From assembly GCF_003053565.1 (NCBI RefSeq), contig NZ_QAXS01000003.1, positions 62,001-126,000 on the forward strand: DNA of 64,000 nt. Reading direction: 5' to 3'. Below, piece by piece: positions 8,625-17,169 of the stretch. The notes below the pieces were generated by a model. It saw only the letters and a list, made by a program, of their open reading frames with translations. It did not search any database and had not been told where the DNA came from. Origin of the DNA: Halanaerobium saccharolyticum (lineage in GTDB: Bacteria; Bacillota; Halanaerobiia; Halanaerobiales; Halanaerobiaceae). Within the stretch, counting starts at the first letter, position 1, and each line of letters opens with the position of its first letter. Both the position numbers and the translations under genes were made by a program.

Positions 8625-9047
8625 ATGGAAAAATTTAAAGATTACATTTATAATTTACTGCCTTCAGGCATGGTCGGGGTCGTAATTGCTTTTTTTGAAA
8701 ATATATTTCTGAATCCAGACAGCAATTTAGCTGAATCAATTTTAATTTATTTTCTTTTTGGAGCTGTAATTGGAACTGTAAGTGAGCTTGCTGTATCCTG
8801 GACAATTTATAAGACCTCTTCAAAAAAATTGTCCTATTTGGCTGTTTTACTTGCAGATGGAATCTCTGTATTTTTACTTTTAATTGTTTTGGGAACTCAA
8901 CAGGCTTATGGCTGGCAGGCAGTTTTAACTATTATTTTGATTACCGAAATTCTGGCATTATCTATAGCATTTTTTAACAATAAAAAATATCAAATTTTTA
9001 ATCAAAGTTTAGAATCTAAAAAAGAAAACTTAAAAGGGAGAGAGTAA
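8625..9047 (+). CDS. DUF3021 family membrane protein
   Basis: A 140-residue protein with four predicted membrane segments (about 15-30, 40-65, 72-93, 98-117) and a basic tail. Size, topology and its place directly behind a LytTR regulator match DUF3021, whose members are thought to modulate the partner regulator at the membrane. ATG start behind AAGGAGGT. It overlaps nothing and is followed after one base by the hydrolase gene, so the three form one operon. Confidence 0.82.
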   Translation: MEKFKDYIYNLLPSGMVGVVIAFFENIFLNPDSNLAESILIYFLFGAVIGTVSELAVSWTIYKTSSKKLSYLAVLLADGISVFLLLIVLGTQQAYGWQAVLTIILITEILALSIAFFNNKKYQIFNQSLESKKENLKGRE

Positions 9048-9048
9048 A

Positions 9049-10005
9049 TTGAAAAAAATCTTAAAACGCGTTTTAATTATTCTGCCTTTAATTTTAATTG
9101 CTTTAGTCTCATTTATTGTTTTAAGCAGTTATTTTGAACACAAAGAGCTGATTGCTGAAGAAAAAGAAAAATATCCTGCCCCCGGCAAAATGGTAGAAGT
9201 AGATGGAACAGAGCTTCATGTCTATTCTGAAGGCCAGGGAGATCAAACTCTGGTTTTTATGTCCGGGCTGGGGACTGTTTCTCCCTACTATGACTTCAAG
9301 GTGCTTTTTGAAAAATTAGCAGCTGATTATCGAATTGTAGTAGTTGAAAGGGCTGGTTATGGCTGGAGTGAAATCAGTTCTGCTGACAGAGATCTAAAAA
9401 CTGTACTTAATGAAACAAGAACAGCCTTAAAATTATCCGGAGAAAAAGCTCCCTATATTTTATTCCCTCATTCTCTAGCCGGGCTGGAAGCAATCTACTG
9501 GGCCAACCTGTATCCTGAGGAAATAGAAGCTATTATTGGTCTCGACCCTCTGGTCCCCGGGGTTATTGAAAAATCTGAAGAAGGACCATTTTTATCTCCT
9601 CTAATTACTTTTTTGACCAGGACCGGATTGGTTAGAAATCAGCCTGAAGTTTTCAACAATAATTTTGAAGCAGTTAAAAAGGAGCTTTTAACAGCAAAAG
9701 AAGCTCAAATTGCCCGAACAATATTTTATCGCCGGGTCCAGACTAAAAATATGTGGGAAGAAGTTGATATGGTGGAAAGTAACTCTCAATTAGTTTCTAA
9801 GCAAGATAAATCAGGAGTACCTTTTTCTGCTTTTATTTCCAGCCAAAATGAAAAAGATTACTGGCAGAAAAGTATAACTTCTTATGCCCGAGCAACTAAT
9901 GGTCAGACTTTTATTTTAGATGGAAGCCACTATATCCACCTTGATTATCCTGAGTTAATTGCAGAAAAAAGTAAAGAAATCATTAAAAAAATAATTAAAA
10001 ATTAA
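9049..10005 (+). CDS. Membrane-anchored alpha/beta hydrolase
   Basis: A 318-residue protein with a single N-terminal membrane anchor (about 8-27) and an alpha/beta-hydrolase fold. The nucleophile elbow is PHSLAGLEA with Ser at about 142, a variant of GxSxG with His-Ser-Leu-Ala-Gly. The oxyanion region is FMSGLGT (about 70-76). The catalytic His is probably in SHYIHLDYPE near the C-terminus. The start is TTG behind GGGAGAGAG, one base after the DUF3021 stop. Substrate unknown; likely an esterase or peptidase acting outside the cytoplasmic membrane. Confidence 0.85.
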   Translation: MKKILKRVLIILPLILIALVSFIVLSSYFEHKELIAEEKEKYPAPGKMVEVDGTELHVYSEGQGDQTLVFMSGLGTVSPYYDFKVLFEKLAADYRIVVVERAGYGWSEISSADRDLKTVLNETRTALKLSGEKAPYILFPHSLAGLEAIYWANLYPEEIEAIIGLDPLVPGVIEKSEEGPFLSPLITFLTRTGLVRNQPEVFNNNFEAVKKELLTAKEAQIARTIFYRRVQTKNMWEEVDMVESNSQLVSKQDKSGVPFSAFISSQNEKDYWQKSITSYARATNGQTFILDGSHYIHLDYPELIAEKSKEIIKKIIKN

Positions 10006-10160
10006 AGCTTTAATTTGCCGGCAGATAGATCCTAAAGAAAACTAATTTTAATCCATATCCCTTTTTTGCGATATTTTTATCTAAAAAACTGGAAATTTGA
10101 GTGCTTTACTTATATAATTATAATAACGAGAATATGAATTTTGAAATGGAGGGATAATTA

Positions 10161-10679
10161 GTGAAGAAAAAAATTTCTATAATCTTAATTGCGGCTCTAG
10201 TTTTAAGTGGACTATCAATCTTTTATTTTCAAAACTCGAGCCCGGCTGTAGTTCAGGCTGAGGTTGGAACAGAAACAGGTATGGAAGCTCCGGATTTCAC
10301 TCTTAAGAATATGAATGATAAAGAAGTAAGTTTAAGTGATTACCGGGGGCAGAAAGTCTTTCTAAATTTCTGGGCCAGCTGGTGTCCTCCCTGTAGAGAA
10401 GAAATGCCAGATATGCAGAAGCTGCACGAAGAATATGGAGAAGAAGTGACCATTTTAGCTGTTAATATTGGTGAAAATAAATCAACAGCTGCTAATTTTA
10501 TGATGCAGAACGGACTAAATTTTACGGTCCTTTTAGATACTGATAAGAGTACAGCCCAAAATTATTTGGTCAGAGGTATCCCAACCAGCTATTTTCTGAA
10601 TGAAGATGGAATTATAACCAACAAAGTTGTCGGAGCAGTCAGCTATGAAAACATGCTTGAACTAAATGAAATAAAATAA
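10161..10679 (+). CDS. TlpA/ResA-type thioredoxin-like protein
   Basis: A 172-residue extracytoplasmic thiol-disulfide oxidoreductase. It has an N-terminal membrane anchor (about 5-24) and a TlpA/AhpC-TSA-like domain with the active site WASWCPPC (Cys at about 75 and 78) and the cis-Pro loop in RGIPTSYFLN. Such proteins keep cysteines reduced outside the membrane, for instance for cytochrome or cofactor maturation; no partner is nearby. The start codon is GTG behind GGAGGG. It has its own promoter (TTGAGT, 16 bases, TATAAT just after 10100) and ends at a bidirectional terminator. Confidence 0.92.
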   Translation: MKKKISIILIAALVLSGLSIFYFQNSSPAVVQAEVGTETGMEAPDFTLKNMNDKEVSLSDYRGQKVFLNFWASWCPPCREEMPDMQKLHEEYGEEVTILAVNIGENKSTAANFMMQNGLNFTVLLDTDKSTAQNYLVRGIPTSYFLNEDGIITNKVVGAVSYENMLELNEIK

Positions 10680-10714
10680 AGTAATTTCAAACTGAAAAAA
10701 ATCATTATAAACTC

Positions 10715-10752
10715 AAAAAAGCAGGCCTCGCAAAAATGAGAGCCTGCTTTTT
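10715..10752. terminator. Bidirectional intrinsic terminator
   Basis: GCAGGCCTC pairs with GAG-A-GCCTGC around a short A-rich loop, flanked by A6 on one side and T5 on the other. It lies between the convergent thioredoxin and purine permease genes and can serve both. Confidence 0.88.
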
Positions 10753-10815
10753 CTAAATAAAATTATTGAAGCTATTTTTTAAATTTTAAATTTAATCTAG
10801 TTAGTTTAGTTTATC

Positions 10816-12132
10816 TTAATGAACTACAAAATATAGTACAAATACTATACCCAGAACATATACTAACCAGTGTACATCTTTACCTTTACCTGTAAAGAGC
10901 TTAACTATTGGATAAACAATAAATCCAAGTGCAATACCATTAGAGATTGAATATGTTAGAGGCATCGCAATCATGGCTACAAAGGCAGGCAGGATTTCTG
11001 TAAAGTCATCCCAGTCAAGCTTTGTAATATTAGTCATCATCATTGTACCTACAATAATTAAGGCAGGTGCTGTTGCTGCTCCAGGAACTATTCCAATTAA
11101 TGGTTTAAAGAATAATGATAAGAAGAACAGAATAGAAACCACTACCCCAGTTAAACCTGTACGTCCACCTTCAGCTACACCAGAAGCAGACTCTACATAA
11201 GTAGTTACTGTACTTGTACCAAATAAAGCACCACCAGTAGTACCAATAGCATCAGCTAAAAGAGCTTTACTTGCTTTTGGTAAATCACCATTTTCATCTA
11301 AGTAACCAGCCTGCTGACTTACTCCAACTAAAGTTCCAGCTGTATCAAACATATCTACGAAGAGGAATGATAATAAAACTCCCATCATGCTGAAGCTCAA
11401 AGCTGACCCGATATCTAATTGGAATAATACTTCTGACCAGTCAGACATTTGCGGCATTGCAACTACACCATTGAAAGCCGGTGTTACCCCATTAATCCAA
11501 CCAAAAGCTGTAGATGCCAGGATACCCCAGAGAAGAGCTCCTTTAATCCCTTTAGCATGTAAAACACCTGTAACAATCAAACCAAATAAAGCTACAAGTC
11601 CAGGTCCTGTTAAAACACTTCCCATTGCAACTAATGTAGCCTGATCTGCTACGACTATTCCAGCATTCTGCAGTCCAATAAAGGCAATAAATAAACCAAT
11701 ACCTGTACTGATACCTGTTTTTAAAGCCATTGGAATACTATTAACAATCATTTCTCTAACAGGGGTCACACTCAAAATAATAAAAATAATACCTTCCAGG
11801 AATATAATTCCCAGTGCCGCCTGCCAGGTAACTCCCATTCCAATAACTACTGAATAAGCAAAGAATGCATTTAAGCCCATTCCAGAAGCCAGTGCAAAAG
11901 GATAATTAGTTAAAGCTGCCATCGCCAGAGTACCAAGCATTGCACCTAAAATTGTAGCAATGAATACTCCGTCAAAAGGCATTCCTGCATCACTTAAAAT
12001 TGCAGGGTTAACAAAGATAATATAGGCCATTGTCATAAAGGTAGTAATCCCAGCGATAAGCTCAGTCTTCACATCAGTATTGTTTTCTTTTAACTTAAAT
12101 ATGTTTTCTAAAGTTCCATTATTATTACTCAT
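10816..12132 (-). CDS. NCS2/AzgA-type purine permease (adenine/guanine/hypoxanthine)
   Basis: A 438-residue polytopic transporter. It matches the AzgA/PbuG branch by length and by the segments GITTFMTMAYIIFVNP (about 29-44), GMGLNAFFAY and the later FDTAGTLVGV and GTSTVTTYVES stretches. It imports free purine bases with protons or sodium. A guanine-class riboswitch and terminator precede it, so it should be shut off when guanine or hypoxanthine is plentiful. ATG start behind AAGGAGGG. It leads the purine island although adenine deaminase upstream is read toward it. Confidence 0.93.
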   Translation of the reverse strand: MSNNNGTLENIFKLKENNTDVKTELIAGITTFMTMAYIIFVNPAILSDAGMPFDGVFIATILGAMLGTLAMAALTNYPFALASGMGLNAFFAYSVVIGMGVTWQAALGIIFLEGIIFIILSVTPVREMIVNSIPMALKTGISTGIGLFIAFIGLQNAGIVVADQATLVAMGSVLTGPGLVALFGLIVTGVLHAKGIKGALLWGILASTAFGWINGVTPAFNGVVAMPQMSDWSEVLFQLDIGSALSFSMMGVLLSFLFVDMFDTAGTLVGVSQQAGYLDENGDLPKASKALLADAIGTTGGALFGTSTVTTYVESASGVAEGGRTGLTGVVVSILFFLSLFFKPLIGIVPGAATAPALIIVGTMMMTNITKLDWDDFTEILPAFVAMIAMPLTYSISNGIALGFIVYPIVKLFTGKGKDVHWLVYVLGIVFVLYFVVH

Positions 12133-12210
12133 TAATAAATACCCTCCTTATTTTTTTCTAGATATCTAAAAACAGAATCTAAAGTTTTCACCACCCCTCT
12201 ATAAAATAGT

Positions 12211-12260
12211 AAAACCCGAGAAAATAGACTCCTGCTATGAGGAATCTATCTTCCCGGGTT
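12211..12260 (-). terminator. Riboswitch-controlled intrinsic terminator
   Basis: On the minus strand AACCCGGGAA-ATAGA-TCCT pairs over about 20 positions with AGGA-TCTAT-TTC-CGGGTT, followed by TTTT-AC-TATTTT. It lies between the purine aptamer and the permease start, so it is the probable expression platform. Confidence 0.85.
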
Positions 12261-12349
12261 AAAGTACCCCTATAAGATAGCACATGTTAGCCATGTCTAG
12301 ATTCTGCTCTGATATTTTAAAATTATCTGGAGCAGTTCTAATCTACTTC

Positions 12350-12416
12350 CCTCATAGTTGTCAGTTATCGGCTGACAATAGAAACTTGTGAACCATATCA
12401 TCACAATTATACGAGG
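12350..12416 (-). ncRNA. Purine riboswitch aptamer (guanine/hypoxanthine class)
   Basis: Read on the minus strand, the segment has the full three-helix purine aptamer. P1 pairs CCTCGTA with TATGAGG. J1/2 reads TAAT. P2 TGTGA/TCACA closes the loop TGATATGGT. J2/3 reads AGTTTCTAT. P3 GTCAG/CTGAC closes the loop CCGATAA. The two loops carry the GG/CC kissing bases. The position before P1 3' that pairs with the ligand is C (AAC before TATGAGG), which indicates guanine/hypoxanthine rather than adenine. A terminator and a purine permease follow. Confidence 0.93.
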
Positions 12417-12493
12417 CCTATTTAAATTTTATTTAAACTGATAATTATTTACATATTTTAAAGAATAATGATTTAACTTCAATTCCATCTATT

Positions 12494-12522
12494 ATTATAG
12501 ATAAACTTGAGCAGCTTGTCAA
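12494..12522 (-). promoter_or_regulatory. Consensus sigma-A promoter of the purine permease
   Basis: On the minus strand a perfect TTGACA (12517-12522) and a perfect TATAAT (12494-12499) are 17 bases apart. Transcription would begin near 12487, about 70 bases before the riboswitch aptamer. It lies between the adenine deaminase stop and the riboswitch, so the permease has a separate message. Confidence 0.88.
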
Positions 12523-12594
12523 TAAAGTTTTGAAGTCAGACCATAAAAATACATAAATACATTATTTTAAATAGGCTTTGAAACTTATAAAATT

Positions 12595-14346
12595 CTACTC
12601 AATAATTAACTCTACTTTTTCAAACTTACTTACATCAAATAAACCCTGGTCAGTTAATTTAAGTTCTGGAATCACAGTCAGAGCCATAAAGGAAAGGGTC
12701 ATAAATGGTCCATCCCTGTTAACTCCAAGTCCATTTGCTATATCCCTCATTTTATTCAAACGATTTGCTACCTCTTTCACAGATTTAACTGCCATTAATC
12801 CTGCAACAGGAAGCGGCAGAGATTCTTCGACTTTGCCGTTAACAACAATCACCAGTCCCCCCTGCATCTTTTCGATTTCTCGAACAGCAAGTTCCATATC
12901 TTTAGCTCCAACACCTGCTACAACTATATTGTGGGCATCATGGCCGATAGAAGTTGCAATCGCACCCCGCCGGAGACCAAAGTTGCGCAAAAGCCCCAGG
13001 CCAACATTGCCTGTTTTATGATGCCTTTCGACAACAGCCAGCTTAACCAAATTGTGTCCAATCAGCTCGATTGCAGGCGGCTCATCCTCGTATTCAGCTT
13101 CTGTATGATAAACTGATTCTCCTGTAACTACCTGATCTTTAATCAGTTCAATTACCCGATATTTTTTAGCAGCAGGTAGTCTAAAATCACTTTCAGAAAT
13201 ATCGCCAATTTTAACTGAGTTAAATATTTTTTCTTCAATTTCTTTATTCATAAAATCTTCTTTATCCAGAGAAATTTTATCATCAATTGACTTGAGCAGA
13301 GTTCCATCTTCAGCAACCAGTCTGCCGTCCTTATAAACCTTTTTGACTTCAAATTCTCGCAGATTATCAAAGACCAGCAGATCAGCTTTATAGCCGGGAG
13401 CAACTGCACCCAGTTTTTTAATTCCCAGTGCCTGAGCAGCATTGATAGTCGCCAGTTTAACAGCCCGCAGAGGTGAAAGACCATACTGAATTGCTTTTCG
13501 GACAGCAAAATCAATCTGACCTTCTTTAATTAAATCACCAGGATGCCTGTCATCAGTTGCAAACATAAAACGGGAAGAGTTGCTGCTGTTTACAGCCGGG
13601 AGCAAGCTGACTAAATCTCTGGTTACTGAGCCCTCACGAATCATAATATACATTCCCTTAGAAACTTTTTCTCTGGCTTCCTCAGCCGTTGTTGCCTCAT
13701 GATCAGCCTGGATTCCAGCCAGCAAATAGGCGTTTAAATCTTTTTCCGAAAGCCCGGGTGAATGACCATCCTTAAATAAATCTGAAGCCATTTCAATTTT
13801 ATCCCAGATTCCCTTATCTCCACTAATAACCGATGGGAAATCCATTACCTCACCCAGACCAAAAATCCCCTCTTCATCAATCAGAGTTTTTAAGTCAGCG
13901 GCTGAAAGTTCTGCGCCTGAGTTTTCAAATTTTGAAGCCGGAACACAGGAAGGGAGCATTAGATTAAAATTCCAGGGCTGGGCATTACCAGCTTTGAGTA
14001 AATATCTAATCCCTGTCAGTCCTGCAACATTAGCAATCTCATGGGGGTCAGCAACTATAGTCGTCGTCCCCCTGGGAATAATCACCCGGGCAAACTCATC
14101 AACATTGGTCATTGAGGATTCAAGATGAAGATGAGCGTCAATCAAACCGGGAGTTACAATTCTGCCTCCAAGATCAACCTCTTCTTTTCCTTCATAATCT
14201 CCAACTCCAATAATAATTCCATCAGCAACAGCAATATCATTTTCAATCAGTCTTTCATTAAAAACATCAACAATTGTTGCATTCTTAAAGACTTTATCTG
14301 CTTTTTCCAGACCGCGGGCCTGCCTTAATAATTCTTTTCTCAGCAT
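12595..14346 (-). CDS. ade: Adenine deaminase
   Basis: A 583-residue amidohydrolase of the AdeC/COG1001 family, deaminating adenine to hypoxanthine with ammonia release. Metal ligands begin with LIDAHLHLESSM (His at about 72 and 74). Family marks are TTTIVADPHEIANV (about 98-110) and FATDDRHPGD (about 270-280), and the C-terminal half has the GHDAHNIVV stretch of this family. Full length. The stop codon is TAG. ATG start behind AAAGGGGGGAG. It sits 27 bases downstream of the DHOD-ferredoxin gene and feeds hypoxanthine to the molybdenum hydroxylases of this island. Confidence 0.95.
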   Translation of the reverse strand: MLRKELLRQARGLEKADKVFKNATIVDVFNERLIENDIAVADGIIIGVGDYEGKEEVDLGGRIVTPGLIDAHLHLESSMTNVDEFARVIIPRGTTTIVADPHEIANVAGLTGIRYLLKAGNAQPWNFNLMLPSCVPASKFENSGAELSAADLKTLIDEEGIFGLGEVMDFPSVISGDKGIWDKIEMASDLFKDGHSPGLSEKDLNAYLLAGIQADHEATTAEEAREKVSKGMYIMIREGSVTRDLVSLLPAVNSSNSSRFMFATDDRHPGDLIKEGQIDFAVRKAIQYGLSPLRAVKLATINAAQALGIKKLGAVAPGYKADLLVFDNLREFEVKKVYKDGRLVAEDGTLLKSIDDKISLDKEDFMNKEIEEKIFNSVKIGDISESDFRLPAAKKYRVIELIKDQVVTGESVYHTEAEYEDEPPAIELIGHNLVKLAVVERHHKTGNVGLGLLRNFGLRRGAIATSIGHDAHNIVVAGVGAKDMELAVREIEKMQGGLVIVVNGKVEESLPLPVAGLMAVKSVKEVANRLNKMRDIANGLGVNRDGPFMTLSFMALTVIPELKLTDQGLFDVSKFEKVELIIE

Positions 14347-14373
14347 AAACTCCCCCCTTTCTCTTTTCTTTTA

Positions 14374-15459
14374 TCAGGCCAGTTTTAAAGCATCAAAATT
14401 GCAGCGGGTAACACAGAGTCCGCAGCCAGCACATTTTGCTGCCTCAATAACAATCTTATTATCATCATCAAGATAATTCGCATCATAAACACAGCTAGTA
14501 ATGCAGAGACGGCAGCCGGTACAGTTTTCTCTAATAATCTCTGGGACTTTAGTTTTGTAATTTGCTTTTTCGGGTGCTTTCTTTTGAGCCAATCCTCTGA
14601 TCTGATCTAAATTGTCATAACCATGTTCCTCTAAGTACTGATCAATTTCTGCAGCAATTTTTCCATAAATTTTGGGTCCTTTTAAAATAGCGGCTGTACA
14701 GGTCTGAACTGCCTGAGCTCCAGCCATAATCATCTTAACAGCATCTTCTCCGGTAGAAATACCACCAACTGCTAGAACTGGTATCTCAACAGTTTTTACT
14801 GCCTGAAAAACAGCTCTTAAAGCCAGCGGGAATATTGCCTCTCCCGAAAGCCAGCCGTATCCATCTTCACTCCCCATCAGCGGTTTCCCACTGTCGATGT
14901 TAAAATCAAGGGTTGGACCAAAAGAGTTGATTAAAACCAGGCCATCAGCTCCTGCATCCTCAGCAGCTTTTGCAAATTTGGGGATGTCAATCTGGGGGCT
15001 TAATTTAACCATCACCGGTTTATCAGTTGCCTTTTTGGCAGCCTTAATACTCTCTACAACTGGTGAAGTATCACTGCCCAGATAATGAGTTGAAAGCTCA
15101 AAGGCATCTGCATAGGGATCTGTCTTTTGAACCAGCTCATTAATCTGCTCGGCACTGTAACCAAGACCAACTATTACTGGCAGACCCAAATTTTTAATCT
15201 CAGGGTATTCATTTTTAAGCCAGTGCTCAGGTCCCATTTCTGACCAGAGCTCAGTATTCATAAAACCTCCTCTGGTCTGAGCCATATTGGGACGCGGTAC
15301 TTCAGCTGCCTCAGTCGAAATTGTTTTGGTTACTATTGCACCTGTTCCACCTTCTTTTGCTTTTTTGGCCATTTCAGCATCCTTAATTGGTGGCCCAGCT
15401 GCCGGCATTACCGGGTTTTTTAAAGTCATATCAAAAAGTTTAACACTTATGTCAGCCAT
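14374..15459 (-). CDS. Dihydroorotate-dehydrogenase-like protein fused to a 2[4Fe-4S] ferredoxin domain (PreA-like)
   Basis: A 361-residue protein. Residues 1-290 form an FMN-binding TIM barrel of the DHOD/PreA type, with MPAAGPP near the N-terminus, VMVKLSPQ in the middle and VGGISTGEDAV for the phosphate site. The C-terminal 60 residues contain two four-cysteine clusters, CTGCRLCITSC and CAGCGLCVTRC. The domain order matches the catalytic subunit of dihydropyrimidine dehydrogenase. I chose the ATG at 15459 because AGGAG lies 10 bases before it; a GTG at 15468 is too close to that site. In this island it may reduce or oxidise a purine-derived ring, but no flavin-diaphorase partner is adjacent. 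The substrate is unknown. Confidence 0.85.
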   Translation of the reverse strand: MADISVKLFDMTLKNPVMPAAGPPIKDAEMAKKAKEGGTGAIVTKTISTEAAEVPRPNMAQTRGGFMNTELWSEMGPEHWLKNEYPEIKNLGLPVIVGLGYSAEQINELVQKTDPYADAFELSTHYLGSDTSPVVESIKAAKKATDKPVMVKLSPQIDIPKFAKAAEDAGADGLVLINSFGPTLDFNIDSGKPLMGSEDGYGWLSGEAIFPLALRAVFQAVKTVEIPVLAVGGISTGEDAVKMIMAGAQAVQTCTAAILKGPKIYGKIAAEIDQYLEEHGYDNLDQIRGLAQKKAPEKANYKTKVPEIIRENCTGCRLCITSCVYDANYLDDDNKIVIEAAKCAGCGLCVTRCNFDALKLA

Positions 15460-15460
15460 T

Positions 15461-16168
15461 TTATTCACTCTCCTGTTTGTATATTTTTAAATTTTCTAAA
15501 ATCTTATTTAAGATCACTGCCCTCTGCTCCTGGTCGTCCTCATTTAACTGATAAATCTCTATATCATTTCGCTGCCTGATTTTATCCAGAAATGGGTTCT
15601 CTTCAGCTTTTATAACTCCAATAACAATTTTTTCTGAAGCGAGTAGAGAAAAAACTTCTTTTTGAAATTTAGCGGCCTCTAATTCAAAGCGCCCCAGCTC
15701 ATCCATTACTATCAGCTCAGCCGATTCTCTTAACAATTCAACCCCCAGATTATCAAAAACTTCAGCTTTTAGAGTAAATTTAGCTTCAGTATTTTCTCGA
15801 TAGGCAAAAATTTTCGGATATCTTAATAATTTAAGTGATTTTCCTGCAGCTGCCGAAAGGCTTAAAGTCTCCGGTGCTCCATTGAAAATTTCAAAAGTTT
15901 CCTGACATCTTTTGGCCTCTGCCTGATCTTCCTTTACTTTTTCTGCAGCAGAAAAATCAGCTGCAGCCTGATTTTTTAATGCTTCTGCACCTTTTTCTTT
16001 TAACTCAGCTGCCTGCCTTAGCTCAAATAACAGCGGCTTACCATCTGCCGCATTAATTCTCGCCACTGAAAACCCAGCTGTTTTTAGATCGAGTTCCTGA
16101 AGCAGCCGGGCCAGCAGTGTTGACTTACCGACCCCTTTAGCTCCAGTAATTAAATAATTATTTGCCAT
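15461..16168 (-). CDS. THEP1-like nucleotide-binding NTPase
   Basis: A 235-residue P-loop protein. Walker A is GAKGVGKSTL (about 8-17), and the Walker B region reads IVMDELGRFEL, close to the DExGxxE of THEP1-type NTPases. The middle is rich in Ala and Lys and less typical. It starts within one base of the end of the Mo-subunit C-terminal gene (shared ATTA junction) and is followed by the DHOD-like gene, so it is co-transcribed with a molybdenum hydroxylase. An accessory role in cofactor handling is possible by context only. It is not the usual XdhC/YqeC-type accessory protein. Confidence 0.7.
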   Translation of the reverse strand: MANNYLITGAKGVGKSTLLARLLQELDLKTAGFSVARINAADGKPLLFELRQAAELKEKGAEALKNQAAADFSAAEKVKEDQAEAKRCQETFEIFNGAPETLSLSAAAGKSLKLLRYPKIFAYRENTEAKFTLKAEVFDNLGVELLRESAELIVMDELGRFELEAAKFQKEVFSLLASEKIVIGVIKAEENPFLDKIRQRNDIEIYQLNEDDQEQRAVILNKILENLKIYKQESE

Positions 16169-17169
16169 TAGCTATTTTCTTCCTTCTCTTTTTCCTTCAG
16201 AGCTTTTTTAATTTTAGAAGGACTGATCGGCAGCTCAAAAAATCTGACTCCAATTGCATCATAAACTGCATTGGCCAGTGCCGGTGCTGCCGCAATTAAA
16301 GTTGGCTCTCCAACACCTTTGGCCCCAAATGGTCCTTCAGAGTCCTCTTCTTCAACCAGATAATGTTTAAATTTAGGAACATCAACACTTGTCGGCACCA
16401 GGTAGTCTGTCATGCCTGCATTTAGGGTCTTACCATTGCGGATCACCTGGTCTTCCATCATTCCCATACCAAGTCCCTGAACTGTTCCACCTTCAATCTG
16501 ACCTTCAACATTTTTAGGATTAATTGCTTTCCCAAGATCAATAGCAGAATAAACATCTAAAAGATCAATAGTTCCCGTGTCAGTATCAATTTCAATATCA
16601 ATTACCTGAGAAAGGAAGGTATAGGCTACATAAACTTTATCAGCCTGTCCGTTTTCATCCGGACTATAGGTTACAGGAAAGAAACTTCCCTCAGCTTCCA
16701 GTTTTTCGCCTCTTTCTTTAACTCTCTCTGCCATTTCCCAGTAGCTTATATAATCATCAGGATCATCATACATATAAATTCTGCCGTCTTCAATCGCAAT
16801 CTCAGGATGGTTGCTGCGGAACTCCAGACTGCCGTAATGGTAAAGATTGGCCAGCATATCTTCTGCTGCTTTTTTTACAGCATTACCGGTAAAATAGGTC
16901 TGTCTGGTAGCAGAAGTTGAACCTGAATTTTTCGTTTTATGGGTATCACCCTGTACTACCTCAAAGTAGTTAGGATTAATTCTTAAAATCTCAGCTGCAA
17001 TCTGAATTACTGTAGTAATTACTCCCTGACCAACATCTGCAGCTGCAGTTCTGATTACTATCCGCTCGTCTTCTTTAATTTCTATTGAGGCAATTGAATG
17101 GTCAGGAAATCCCTCTCCATAACCAAAACCAAACATAATTGTTGCCATTCCTCGTCCAAATTTTTTCAT
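16168..17169 (-). CDS. Molybdenum hydroxylase, Mo-cofactor subunit, C-terminal half
   Basis: A 333-residue protein equal to the second molybdopterin-binding domain of xanthine-dehydrogenase-type enzymes. Seen motifs: AAADVGQGVITT (about 42-53), the SGSTSATRQ stretch, AIDLGKAINP, GGTVQGLGMG and FGAKGVGEPT near the end, which carries the Glu expected to be the catalytic base. It lacks the first Mo domain, which is encoded by the gene upstream. The start ATG overlaps the TAA of that gene by one base (TAATG), with AAAGGGGG about 8 bases before, suggesting translational coupling. The homologous subunit at 24338-26629 is one chain. Either a true split subunit or an old frameshift. Confidence 0.88.
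   Translation of the reverse strand: MKKFGRGMATIMFGFGYGEGFPDHSIASIEIKEDERIVIRTAAADVGQGVITTVIQIAAEILRINPNYFEVVQGDTHKTKNSGSTSATRQTYFTGNAVKKAAEDMLANLYHYGSLEFRSNHPEIAIEDGRIYMYDDPDDYISYWEMAERVKERGEKLEAEGSFFPVTYSPDENGQADKVYVAYTFLSQVIDIEIDTDTGTIDLLDVYSAIDLGKAINPKNVEGQIEGGTVQGLGMGMMEDQVIRNGKTLNAGMTDYLVPTSVDVPKFKHYLVEEEDSEGPFGAKGVGEPTLIAAAPALANAVYDAIGVRFFELPISPSKIKKALKEKEKEENS

Noticed and set aside
12578-13021. A 147-codon plus-strand frame opposite adenine deaminase
   Set aside because: Antisense to a conserved enzyme, composition of a shadow frame, no ribosome site.
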